From: Amycolatopsis nalaikhensis
GTDB lineage: Bacteria; Actinomycetota; Actinomycetes; Mycobacteriales; Pseudonocardiaceae
Assembly: GCF_030264295.1 (NCBI RefSeq)
Contig: NZ_CP127173.1
Location: forward strand, 2,301,501 to 2,365,500
Direction of reading: 5' to 3'
DNA length: 64,000 nucleotides
Shown here: one piece after another, positions 25,781 through 33,420 of the stretch
Numbering within the stretch: the first letter of the stretch is position 1
Layout of the letters: each line of letters opens with the position of its first letter
The notes under the pieces: model-generated
Database searches by the model: none
Told to the model about the DNA's origin: nothing
What the model saw: the letters and a program-made list of their open reading frames with translations, nothing else
Position numbers and translations under genes: made by a program

Positions 25781-27043
25781 ATGACCGGTTCGTCAGCTCT
25801 TCGCGCCCGGCCCACCCTGCCCGTCAGGACGGCGCTGGCCGTCAGACTGGGCGGGCTCGCGGCCCGCGGCTCCCGTGCAGCCGGACTGGGCCGCGGCGCC
25901 ATCATCGGCGGCCGGGTCATTCTCGCCCTCCAGCCGACCGCACTCGCCGATCTGTGTCGCGACAGGGTCGTGGTGCTGGTCACCGGCACGAACGGGAAGA
26001 CGACCACCACCTGCATGCTGGCTCGTGCGATGAACGTGCTGGCCGCCGTCGCGTGCAACGACAGCGGGGCGAACATGCCGGACGGTCTGGTCGCGGCCCT
26101 CGCGGCCGCGCCGGACGCGCCGTGCGCCGTGCTCGAGGTCGACGAAGGCCATCTGCCCGCGGTGCTGGCCGAAGTCACCCCCGCCATGGTGGTGCTGCTC
26201 AACCTCAGCCGGGACCAGCTGGATCGCACCGGCGAAGTACGCCGGTCCGAGAGCGTGCTGCGAGCCGCGCTCGCGCGGTGCTCGTCGACAGTCGTGCTGG
26301 CCAACTGCGACGATGTCTTGGTGACGTCGGCGGCATGGGGTGCCGCGATGCCGGTGTGGATATCACCGGGTACGACGTGGCGAGGCGACGGCGCTACCTG
26401 CCCCCGGTGCGGCAGCGCGATACGCGAAACCGTTGGCCGCTGGTCCTGCTTCTGTGGCTTCGCGCGCCCGGAACCGCGGTGGACCGTCGAACGGGGCGGG
26501 GACCTGACGCACACGGGCGGGCTCCGGGTGCCTCTGGCCACGTCGTTGCCCGGGGAGGTGAACAGGGGCAATCTCGCGTTCGCCACGGCCGCCGCCGCCT
26601 CGCTGGGTGTCCCGGCGGCCGCGGCCGCCGCGGCCGCCGGAGCGGTCAGCGAGGTCGACGGCCGCTATCGCCTCGCCACCTACGGCGAGCACACAGTGCG
26701 AGTCCTGTTGGCCAAGAACCCGGCCGGCTGGGCCGAAACCCTGCGCATCCTCGGGTCCGATGCCGCCCCGGCGGTACTCGCCGTCAACGCGCGCGAGGCC
26801 GACGGAGCCGACCTTTCCTGGCTGTGGGACGTGACCTTCGAGGGCCTGCGTGGCCGCCGGGTCGTCGTCTCCGGCGAGCGGCTGATGGACCTCTCGGTAC
26901 GGCTGAGCTACGGCGAAGTCGCCCATTGGATCGAGCCGGACCCACTCGAGGCAATCACTCGCCTACCGCCGGGACCAGTCGACCTCGTGGCCAACTACAC
27001 GGCGTTTCGCGACGTGACAGCGAGGCTTTCGCATGGCCGGTGA
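25781..27043 (+). CDS. murT: MurT, lipid II isoglutaminyl synthase ligase subunit
   Basis: A 420-aa Mur-ligase-fold subunit of the MurT/GatD complex that amidates the alpha-carboxyl of D-glutamate in lipid II. It shows the ATP loop VTGTNGKTTTTCML, the central Mur motif (LLNLSRDQLDRTGE), an inserted zinc ribbon with CPRCG and CFCG, and the C-terminal DUF1727 domain ending VDLVANYTAF. ATG 25781 is preferred to a GTG 12 codons upstream. It overlaps gatD by 11 bases. The GCTAACCCGGTGTTAGG dyad near 25733 may mark its promoter. Confidence 0.92.
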   Translation: MTGSSALRARPTLPVRTALAVRLGGLAARGSRAAGLGRGAIIGGRVILALQPTALADLCRDRVVVLVTGTNGKTTTTCMLARAMNVLAAVACNDSGANMPDGLVAALAAAPDAPCAVLEVDEGHLPAVLAEVTPAMVVLLNLSRDQLDRTGEVRRSESVLRAALARCSSTVVLANCDDVLVTSAAWGAAMPVWISPGTTWRGDGATCPRCGSAIRETVGRWSCFCGFARPEPRWTVERGGDLTHTGGLRVPLATSLPGEVNRGNLAFATAAAASLGVPAAAAAAAAGAVSEVDGRYRLATYGEHTVRVLLAKNPAGWAETLRILGSDAAPAVLAVNAREADGADLSWLWDVTFEGLRGRRVVVSGERLMDLSVRLSYGEVAHWIEPDPLEAITRLPPGPVDLVANYTAFRDVTARLSHGR

Positions 27044-27827
27044 ATCCGTCGTTCGCATCGGCCTGTTGCTACCGGATCTCCTCGGCACCTACGGCGACTG
27101 CGGCAACGCCGAAGTGCTGCATCGCCGCCTGGCGTGGCGGGACATCCCGGCGGCGGTCGTCGCCCTCCCCCTGGGCACCGCCATTCCTGCCTCACTGGAC
27201 GTCTATCTCCTGGGTGGCGGTGAAGACTCCGCCCAGACGCTGGCCGCCGATGCCCTGACCCGGCAGCCCGGCCTGCTCCGCGCCGTCGACCGCGGTGCCC
27301 CGGTGCTCGCGGTGTGCGCCGGCCTCCAGTTGCTCGGACAACAGTTCACAGTGGACTACGGCAGGCCCCGGCCCGGTGCCGGTCTGCTCGATCTCGTCAC
27401 CACAGCGGCGACGCACCGCGCGATCGGCGAAGTCATCACCCAGCCCGAACCAGGCCCGCTCAGCGAACCGCTGACCGGATTCGAGAATCACCAGGGACAC
27501 ACCGAGCTGGGCCCTGCGGCGCGACCGCTCGGCCGCGTCATCCGGGGCGTCGGCAACGGCACCGGCTTCGACGGCATCGTGCAAGGCCGTGTCATCGGCA
27601 CCTACCTGCACGGCCCGGTGCTCGCCCGCAATCCGGAACTCGCGGATCTCCTCTTGAGCTGGGTCATCGGCCGCCCACTGTCCCCGGTCGAGCTCGTCGG
27701 ATTGACCGACCTGAGGCGGCAACGGCTGGCTCGATATCACCGACGACAGTCGTGGAACGACTTTCGCCGGCTGGTCGGGATACCCGGCCGCTCGTCGCGA
27801 CGCGCGGCGTCAGCGGCCCACGGTTGA
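27033..27827 (+). CDS. gatD: GatD, glutamine amidotransferase subunit of lipid II amidation
   Basis: A 264-aa CobB/CobQ-like class I glutaminase that supplies ammonia to MurT. The nucleophile is Cys95 in VLAVCAGLQLLG, with the oxyanion region YLLGGGEDSAQT and the catalytic His in IGTYLHGPVLARNP. The ATG lies within the murT 3' end and is preceded by GCGAGG. The C-terminal tail is basic. Peptidoglycan amidation is normal in actinobacteria; this pair is the only core cell-wall synthesis pair in the window. Confidence 0.92.
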   Translation: MAGESVVRIGLLLPDLLGTYGDCGNAEVLHRRLAWRDIPAAVVALPLGTAIPASLDVYLLGGGEDSAQTLAADALTRQPGLLRAVDRGAPVLAVCAGLQLLGQQFTVDYGRPRPGAGLLDLVTTAATHRAIGEVITQPEPGPLSEPLTGFENHQGHTELGPAARPLGRVIRGVGNGTGFDGIVQGRVIGTYLHGPVLARNPELADLLLSWVIGRPLSPVELVGLTDLRRQRLARYHRRQSWNDFRRLVGIPGRSSRRAASAAHG

Positions 27828-27857
27828 TCGAACGCCGGACACGGCACCCCCACCCCG

Positions 27858-27902
27858 GCCGGCCGGGGCAGACGGGTGAGTTCCCCGCCTGCCCCGGCCG
27901 GC
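27858..27902. terminator. Strong bidirectional terminator
   Basis: GCCGGCCGGGGCAG and CTGCCCCGGCCGGC form a perfect 14-bp stem with a 17-base loop that can pair further (CGGG/CCCG). It stands between the convergent gatD (ending 27827) and the secreted-protein gene (ending 27919). Confidence 0.8.
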
Positions 27903-27918
27903 TTCCCGCGAGCCGGAC

Positions 27919-28221
27919 TTACTCCTCGCCCTGGAACTGGTGATCGACGTTGCCGGCGGGATCCTGGTGGCCACCCGGGCCGTCGGCTTCGGTCGCCGGC
28001 TCCTGCTCCACCCCGGTCGCTTCGCCGGCCTTCTCCGTTTCCGGTGCGCCCGGCCGGTCCGGCGCGGCTTGATCGCCTTCCTGGACGCCGGCCGCCGGTG
28101 CGGGCACGGACGCGGGTGCCGACGGGCTGGGAGCGGCCGTGGCCGCGGCCGTGCCGAGCGTGGCGGCCAGCAGGGCTGCCGCACCGCCCACGACCGCGGC
28201 GATGCGCGTGCGTCGTCTCAT
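27919..28221 (-). CDS. Small secreted Pro/Glu/Gly-rich protein
   Basis: A 100-aa protein with a signal peptide (MRRRTRIAAVVGGAAALLAA, Ala-rich cleavage region near residue 29) and a mature part of about 70 residues that is acidic, Pro/Ala/Gly-rich and probably disordered (DGPGGHQDPAGNVDHQFQGE at the end). AGGAGGAAAAC precedes the ATG, so translation should be strong. It is transcribed in the same direction as the two-component genes upstream of it but is well separated from them. No family is recognised. Confidence 0.6.
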   Translation of the reverse strand: MRRRTRIAAVVGGAAALLAATLGTAAATAAPSPSAPASVPAPAAGVQEGDQAAPDRPGAPETEKAGEATGVEQEPATEADGPGGHQDPAGNVDHQFQGEE

Positions 28222-28327
28222 GTTTTCCTCCTGGTGCCGGGACGTCGGATCCCCGAGCGGGACCGACACCTCCACGCTGGCACACGGGTGCTGGCCAGAC
28301 CCTGAACGAACCTGAGAGACGAGCGGG

Positions 28328-29008
28328 TCATCGTCCGGCGTCGTTCCTCAGCCGGTAGCCGACACCACGGATGGTCTCGATGGTCTCGCGGCCGAACGGG
28401 ACGTCGATCTTGCGCCGGAGGTAGCCGACGTAGACCTCCACGACGTTCTCGTCGCCGTCGAACTGCGCGTCCCAGACGTGGGCCAGGATCTCGGCTTTGG
28501 TCAGCGCTTCGCCGGCGCGGCGCAGGAAGAACTCCAGCAAGCTGAATTCGCGAGGAGTCAGCCTGATCACGGTGCCCGCGCGCCGCACCGTCCGCCGCGC
28601 CGGGTCCAGCGCCAGGTCACCCAGTTCGAGCACGCTGGGGCGTTCGGGGGCACCGCGGCGAAGGAGCGCACGCAGCCGGGCCAGCAGTACGACGAATGAG
28701 AAGGGCTTGGTCAGGTAGTCATCGGCCCCGAGGTCGAACGCGTCGGCCTCGTCGTATTCCCCGTCCTTCGCGGTCAGCATCAGGACCGGCACCCAGTTCC
28801 CCTCCGCGCGCAGCGCCTCGATCACTCGGTAGCCCGAAAGCCCCGGCAGCATGATGTCCAGCACCATGACGTCGTAGGGGCGTTCCCGCGCGGCCCACAG
28901 CCCGTCCGGCCCGGTCGCCGCGACGTCCACCGCGAAGCCGTCGGCCACCAGGTTCCGGCGTACGGCGTCGGCCAGCCGGGGTTCGTCCTCCACGAGCAGA
29001 ACACGCAT
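28328..29008 (-). CDS. OmpR-type response regulator
   Basis: A 226-aa regulator with receiver (MRVLLVEDEPRLADAV, Asp in VLDIMLPGLSGY, TAKDGEYDEADAFDLG, Lys in LTKPF) and winged-helix domain (RLTPREFSLLEFFLRR, ETIRGVGYRL). ATG 29008 is chosen because GGAAGG is at good spacing and MRVLLVEDE is the usual start; a GTG three codons earlier overlaps the kinase stop. It is downstream of its kinase, an order opposite to the other OmpR-type pairs in the window. Confidence 0.88.
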   Translation of the reverse strand: MRVLLVEDEPRLADAVRRNLVADGFAVDVAATGPDGLWAARERPYDVMVLDIMLPGLSGYRVIEALRAEGNWVPVLMLTAKDGEYDEADAFDLGADDYLTKPFSFVVLLARLRALLRRGAPERPSVLELGDLALDPARRTVRRAGTVIRLTPREFSLLEFFLRRAGEALTKAEILAHVWDAQFDGDENVVEVYVGYLRRKIDVPFGRETIETIRGVGYRLRNDAGR

Positions 29009-29013
29009 GTCCG

Positions 29014-30465
29014 TCACCTTCCGTGCTCAGGTTGGCCCCGCGGGACGCTCGCGTACCGGGGAAGCGCCCCGCCGACGGGCCCAGCCGACACGGCCGGGAA
29101 CGTGAGCCGGAAACAGGCACCCCGATGACCGCGCGGCGGTTCGACGCACGCCGCCTTCCCACCGTGGCGGGCGGCGATCCCCGCGACGATCGCCAGGCCG
29201 AGTCCAGTGCTGCCCGCGTGGCGGGGTCGTTCGGCCTCCAGGCGCACGAACCGGCCGAAGATGCGCACCCGGTCGGCCGCGGGGACGCCCGGGCCGTCGT
29301 CGAGGATCTCCACCACGGCTACGCATTCGTCCTCGCGACGGCAGCTCAGCGACACAGCGGCTTCGGCGTGCTCAGCAGCGTTGTCGACCAGGTTCCGGAC
29401 GGCGCGGGCCACCTGGGCCGGACTGCCCCGGGTTCTTGCGGGCTGCGCCCGGACATCGACCGCCATCCGGGTGGTCGACCGCAGCCGCGCGGCCTCGGCC
29501 CGGATCACGTCGTCCAGGTCGACGTCGGTGATCGGTGGCATGTCGCTGCTGTCGTCGGTGCGCGCGAGCACCAGCAGATCGTCCACCAGTTCACGCAGCC
29601 TGCCGAGTTCCGCGCCCGCGGTGTCGACCACCTCGGCCAGGCTGGTCTGCTCGGGGTGACGTGCCGCGAGGTCCAGCGTCGCGGTGACGGTGGACAGCGG
29701 AGATCGCAGCTCGTGGCCGGCATCGGCCACGAACCGGCGCTGCGCCATCTGCGCCGATGACAGCCGTCCGAGCATCGCGTTGAGCGTGGTCGCCAGCCGA
29801 TGGATCTCGTCCTGTGCCGGCGGCAGTGGCACCCGGGCGGTGAGGTCCGCCGTCGAGATGTCGGCGACGGTACGTCGCATCACCTCCACCGGGCGCAGCG
29901 CAGCCCGCAATGCCAGGTGCACCGCCAGCCAGGCCACGGCCAGCAGTGGAACCAGAGTGATCACCAGCAGCACGGCCAGCTGGGTGATGGCCGCCCGCGC
30001 GGCCTCCAGCGACTGGGCCGCGACGACCGTGTAGCCGTGCGCGCGAACGGCGACCACGCGGTAGTCGGCGTTGTTCTGCCCCAGCGGCAACGGCACCGTC
30101 GCGACCACTTCGCCACCAGGTGGCGGAGAAGCCGCCAGGATCGGCGGATCGCCTGTCAGGTCGGCGCTCGCCCCCACCACCTGACCGGCCGCGTCGAGCA
30201 CCTGCAAGGCGGTCGCCTCCCCCGGAGTGGCCGTGAGGACCGGGCCCACCGCCATCCCCCCGGCGACCAGCTGCGCGGCCACGTTCTGCGCCTTGGCCCG
30301 AGCCGTGTCGGTGATTCCCGAGACGAGGGAACGGTTCAGCAGCCCGAGCACGACAACACCCGCGGTCACCAAGCCCAGGGCGAGAACGCCGATGGCGATG
30401 ATGCTGCTCCACCGTCGAACACCGGCCCGCGCCACCCATCGGCGAATGCAGACATCCGGCCTCAC
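29014..30465 (-). CDS. Sensor histidine kinase, OmpR-partner type
   Basis: A 483-aa kinase: first helix (about 20-43), an extracytoplasmic sensor domain of about 110 residues, second helix (AVLLVITLVPLLAVAWLAVH), a HAMP domain, the H-box VADAGHELRSPLSTV, the N-box VRNLVDNAAEHA and the G-box STGLGLAIVAGI. GTG start. It is followed five bases later by its response regulator. It is divergent from a PAP2 phosphatase gene, 143 bases away, whose promoter region contains GCTAACC. The target genes are not known. Confidence 0.88.
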   Translation of the reverse strand: MRPDVCIRRWVARAGVRRWSSIIAIGVLALGLVTAGVVVLGLLNRSLVSGITDTARAKAQNVAAQLVAGGMAVGPVLTATPGEATALQVLDAAGQVVGASADLTGDPPILAASPPPGGEVVATVPLPLGQNNADYRVVAVRAHGYTVVAAQSLEAARAAITQLAVLLVITLVPLLAVAWLAVHLALRAALRPVEVMRRTVADISTADLTARVPLPPAQDEIHRLATTLNAMLGRLSSAQMAQRRFVADAGHELRSPLSTVTATLDLAARHPEQTSLAEVVDTAGAELGRLRELVDDLLVLARTDDSSDMPPITDVDLDDVIRAEAARLRSTTRMAVDVRAQPARTRGSPAQVARAVRNLVDNAAEHAEAAVSLSCRREDECVAVVEILDDGPGVPAADRVRIFGRFVRLEAERPRHAGSTGLGLAIVAGIAARHGGKAACVEPPRGHRGACFRLTFPAVSAGPVGGALPRYASVPRGQPEHGR

Positions 30466-30608
30466 CTACACCAGCCTAAACCCCGAAAACTGCCGACCGG
30501 CACGATTCTCAGCATCGTCACAGCACACCGCGCCGCGCACATGAATGGTTAAGGCGGCTTAGCGCAGAGCTAACCGAATGTTGTTCGCCCCAGCCATAGC
30601 GTGGCCAA

Positions 30609-31340
30609 ATGGCCGCCCAATCGCCGGCGGAACGGACCGTCGGCCGAAGTGTCCGAGGTCCTTTTGTGGCCGCCGTTTTCGCGGCACTGGCTTTTCTTGC
30701 CCTTCTGGCGTCAGCGAGCGACGCATTCCCCTGGGCTGCCGGGTTCGACCTGGGCGTCCACTCGTGGCTCGTGTCGCACCGCGCCACGGCGCTCATTTCC
30801 GTAGCCACGGCAATCACCTCGACGGCGTTGTCGGGTATCACTGCCCCTGTGGTGTTCGTGGCCGCAGCGGCCCTCACGCCGGGAGCAGTCCGGACGCGGC
30901 TCATCCGAGCCGTTCTCGTCGTCACGCTGATGTTGTCCGCTGTATTGTGCCGCTTCGCCGTCTCCGAGCTGATCGCTCGGCCACGACCGCCCTCGGCGGA
31001 CTGGGCCGTTCAGGCCGGTGGCTTGTCCTTTCCCTCCGGACACACCTCCGACGCCGCCCTGGCCGCCGGGCTCATCGCCTGGCTCGTCGTCCGCCGGTTC
31101 GCCTCCGCTGTGCGGTGGCTCGTCTGGCCGATCGCCGCCGGTTACGCGTTGCTGATCGCGTGGACGCGCGTCTACCTCGGAGTGCACTGGCCCACGGACG
31201 TGCTCGGCAGCTTGGCGTTCGCCACGTCGTGGCTCTCCGGTGCCCTGGTGTTGCAGCGGCTCGACGAACGGGAAACGAATGCCGGCAGTGCCGGGGTTGC
31301 CGGATCGGCCCGGGACAGCACCTCCCGCGGACGCAAGTAG
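30609..31340 (+). CDS. PAP2-family membrane phosphatase
   Basis: A 243-aa integral membrane protein of the PAP2/undecaprenyl-diphosphatase group. The three signature motifs are present: ELIARPRPP (motif 1, with the first Lys replaced), SFPSGHTSDAALAAG (motif 2, catalytic His) and TRVYLGVHWPTDVLGS (motif 3). It would remove a phosphate from a lipid or polyprenyl diphosphate on the outer side of the membrane. It is divergent from a two-component pair and may be its target. A second PAP2 gene is at 58146-58790. Confidence 0.88.
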   Translation: MAAQSPAERTVGRSVRGPFVAAVFAALAFLALLASASDAFPWAAGFDLGVHSWLVSHRATALISVATAITSTALSGITAPVVFVAAAALTPGAVRTRLIRAVLVVTLMLSAVLCRFAVSELIARPRPPSADWAVQAGGLSFPSGHTSDAALAAGLIAWLVVRRFASAVRWLVWPIAAGYALLIAWTRVYLGVHWPTDVLGSLAFATSWLSGALVLQRLDERETNAGSAGVAGSARDSTSRGRK

Positions 31341-31445
31341 CCGCACCCATCGCGGACGGGCTTTGCCTTTCTTGAACCTTTCGCGAGCACCCCGCTGGTG
31401 AACCGGTCACTAGCGTCCGAGGAAACGGCAGTGCAGGAGGATGTC

Positions 31446-32054
31446 ATGTCCACAGCCATCACGGCTCGCATAGCCATCGCGGCGGTCGCGGCGTCGGTTC
31501 TCACGGCCTGCGGCGGCAATTCGGCGCCGAGTCCGAGCCCGGCACCGAGTGGCAGTCCGGCCGGTGGCACCACGGCAACGGAAACCAATCCGGCCGGCGA
31601 TATCCCGGACAACCAGGCCTTCGTGCCCTTCGGCCCGCCAGGTGGTGGTTTCACCGTGAAAATTCCCGAAGGGTGGGCATCGTCCACCGCGGGTTCCACG
31701 ACGACGTTCACGGACAAGCTCAACCAGGTCCAGGTGGCCGCGTCGCACACCGGCGCTGCACCGACCGCGTCGTCGGTCACCTCGACCGACATTCCGGCGC
31801 TGCAGGCGAAGACCCCGAGCTTCGCGCTGGGCCGGCTGTCGACGGTGTCCCGGCCCGCCGGCACGGCGATCCTGCTGACCTATCAGGGAGACTCGGCACC
31901 GAACCCGGTCACCGGAAAGGTCATCCGTGACGCGTTCGAGCGCTACAGCTTCTTCCACGCCGGAATCCGGGTCGATCTGACGCTGTCCGGCCCGACCAAC
32001 GCGGACAACGTCGACCCGTGGCGAACCGTCACCGACTCCCTGGCCTGGTCATGA
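31446..32054 (+). CDS. Secreted lipoprotein, LpqN/DUF-like
   Basis: A 202-aa lipoprotein with lipobox VLTACGGN (Cys at about 22), a Ser/Pro-rich linker (to about 55) and a globular domain of about 145 residues that begins with PPGGGFTVKIPEGW, a pattern seen in small actinobacterial lipoproteins of the LpqN kind. AGGAGG precedes the ATG. Its TGA overlaps the ATG of an ABC ATPase, so it is first in a four-gene ABC operon and may be an extracytoplasmic partner of that transporter. Confidence 0.75.
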   Translation: MSTAITARIAIAAVAASVLTACGGNSAPSPSPAPSGSPAGGTTATETNPAGDIPDNQAFVPFGPPGGGFTVKIPEGWASSTAGSTTTFTDKLNQVQVAASHTGAAPTASSVTSTDIPALQAKTPSFALGRLSTVSRPAGTAILLTYQGDSAPNPVTGKVIRDAFERYSFFHAGIRVDLTLSGPTNADNVDPWRTVTDSLAWS

Positions 32055-32743
32055 TGACCGGGTTCGTCCACGACTGGTCAGCACCCGCGCTGCAAGCTCG
32101 CGAGCTGTACCGGTTCTTCCGCACCGGCGACGACGAAACACCTGCCCTGCGCGGAGTTTCGCTGACCGTCGCCAGGGGCGAAACCGTCGCCGTCGTCGGG
32201 CCATCGGGATCGGGGAAGTCGACGCTGCTGGCCTGCCTGGCCGGCCTGGACGAGCCGGCGGGCGGCAGCGTCGAGGTCGCCGGTGAACGGATCAGCCACC
32301 GACCCGAAGCCGTCCGTGCGAAGATCCGCGCGCACCGGATCGGCGTTCTGCTGCAGTCCCGCAACCTGCTCCCGCACCTCGACGTGCGCGCCAACATCGA
32401 GCTGGCTCGTCGAGCGTGGCGGAGCAGCGTTTTCCGGCCCTCGCCGAGCGAGCTGCTGGAGGAGGTCGGTCTCGGCCGGCGTGGCCGGGCCACGCCGGCC
32501 CAGTTGTCCGGCGGCGAGCTGGCCCGCGCCGGCTTGGCCGTCGCGCTGGCCAACAACCCGGACGTCCTGCTCGCCGACGAACCGACCGGTGAGCTCGACG
32601 GAAACACCGAGCAAGAGGTCCTCGACCTGCTTCGCGACTACGCCCGGCAGGGCACCGGGCTGCTGGTCGTGACCCACAGCGCCGAGGTCGTCGCGATCGC
32701 CGACCGCGTGCTCACGATCCAGGACGGAGTGGTGGCCGCATGA
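32051..32743 (+). CDS. ABC transporter ATPase, MacB/LolD type (first of two)
   Basis: A 230-aa ATPase with Walker A VVGPSGSGKST, Q-loop LLQSRNLLPH, signature AQLSGGELARAGLAVA, Walker B VLLADEPTGELD and H-loop VVTHSAE. ATG 32051 overlaps the lipoprotein stop. It is followed at once by a second ATPase, so the transporter probably works with a heterodimer of the two. The family serves FtsX/MacB-type permeases. Confidence 0.9.
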   Translation: MMTGFVHDWSAPALQARELYRFFRTGDDETPALRGVSLTVARGETVAVVGPSGSGKSTLLACLAGLDEPAGGSVEVAGERISHRPEAVRAKIRAHRIGVLLQSRNLLPHLDVRANIELARRAWRSSVFRPSPSELLEEVGLGRRGRATPAQLSGGELARAGLAVALANNPDVLLADEPTGELDGNTEQEVLDLLRDYARQGTGLLVVTHSAEVVAIADRVLTIQDGVVAA

Positions 32744-33420
32744 ACCCGGAATCTCTGGTCGTCTGCGATGACGTCGCCCGCACGTACGGCACCGGCCCGG
32801 CCGCGGTCGTTGCCGTCCACGGCAGCAGCTGCATCGTCGGCAGCGGTGCGCGGATCGCCATCGCCGGGCCGTCCGGCTCCGGCAAGTCGACCCTCCTGCA
32901 CCTCATGGCCGGGCTCGAGCGCCCGACGCGCGGCACCGTCTCGTGGCCCGCGCTCGGCTCAGGCGACGAGCGTGCCCAAGACATCGGCGTGGTCTTCCAG
33001 AGCCCGAGCCTGATCCCGGCACTGGACGTCAGCGAGAACACCGCCCTCCCCCTCGTCATCGCCGGGGTCGCCGAGCCGGACCGGGCCCAGCGCGTCGCCG
33101 AGGCGCTCGCTCTCCTCGGCATCGACCAGCTGGCCGGCAAGCTGCCCGAGGAGATCTCCGGTGGTCAAGCCCAGCGGGTCGCCGTCGCCCGGGTGCTGGC
33201 CCAGCGGCCGCGGCTCCTGCTCGCCGACGAGCCCACCGGCCAGCTCGATCGCGCCGCCGGGCAGCGGCTGCTGGACGCGCTGCTGGACGCGACCGACCAC
33301 CTGGCGGCGGCGCTCGTCGTGACCACCCACGACAAAGCCGTCATCGAACGTCTGGAAACCCGGTGGACCATGCACGAGGGCCGGCTGCACACCACCATCG
33401 CCCCGGCGGTGCCGTCATGA
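32740..33420 (+). CDS. ABC transporter ATPase, MacB/LolD type (second of two)
   Basis: A 226-aa ATPase: Walker A AGPSGSGKSTLLHLM, Q-loop VVFQSPSLIPAL, signature EISGGQAQRVAVARVL, Walker B LLLADEPTGQLD and H-loop VTTHDKAV. It overlaps both neighbours by four bases (ATGA). A cysteine pair near the start (VVCDDV, SSCIV) is not seen in the first ATPase. Confidence 0.9.
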   Translation: MNPESLVVCDDVARTYGTGPAAVVAVHGSSCIVGSGARIAIAGPSGSGKSTLLHLMAGLERPTRGTVSWPALGSGDERAQDIGVVFQSPSLIPALDVSENTALPLVIAGVAEPDRAQRVAEALALLGIDQLAGKLPEEISGGQAQRVAVARVLAQRPRLLLADEPTGQLDRAAGQRLLDALLDATDHLAAALVVTTHDKAVIERLETRWTMHEGRLHTTIAPAVPS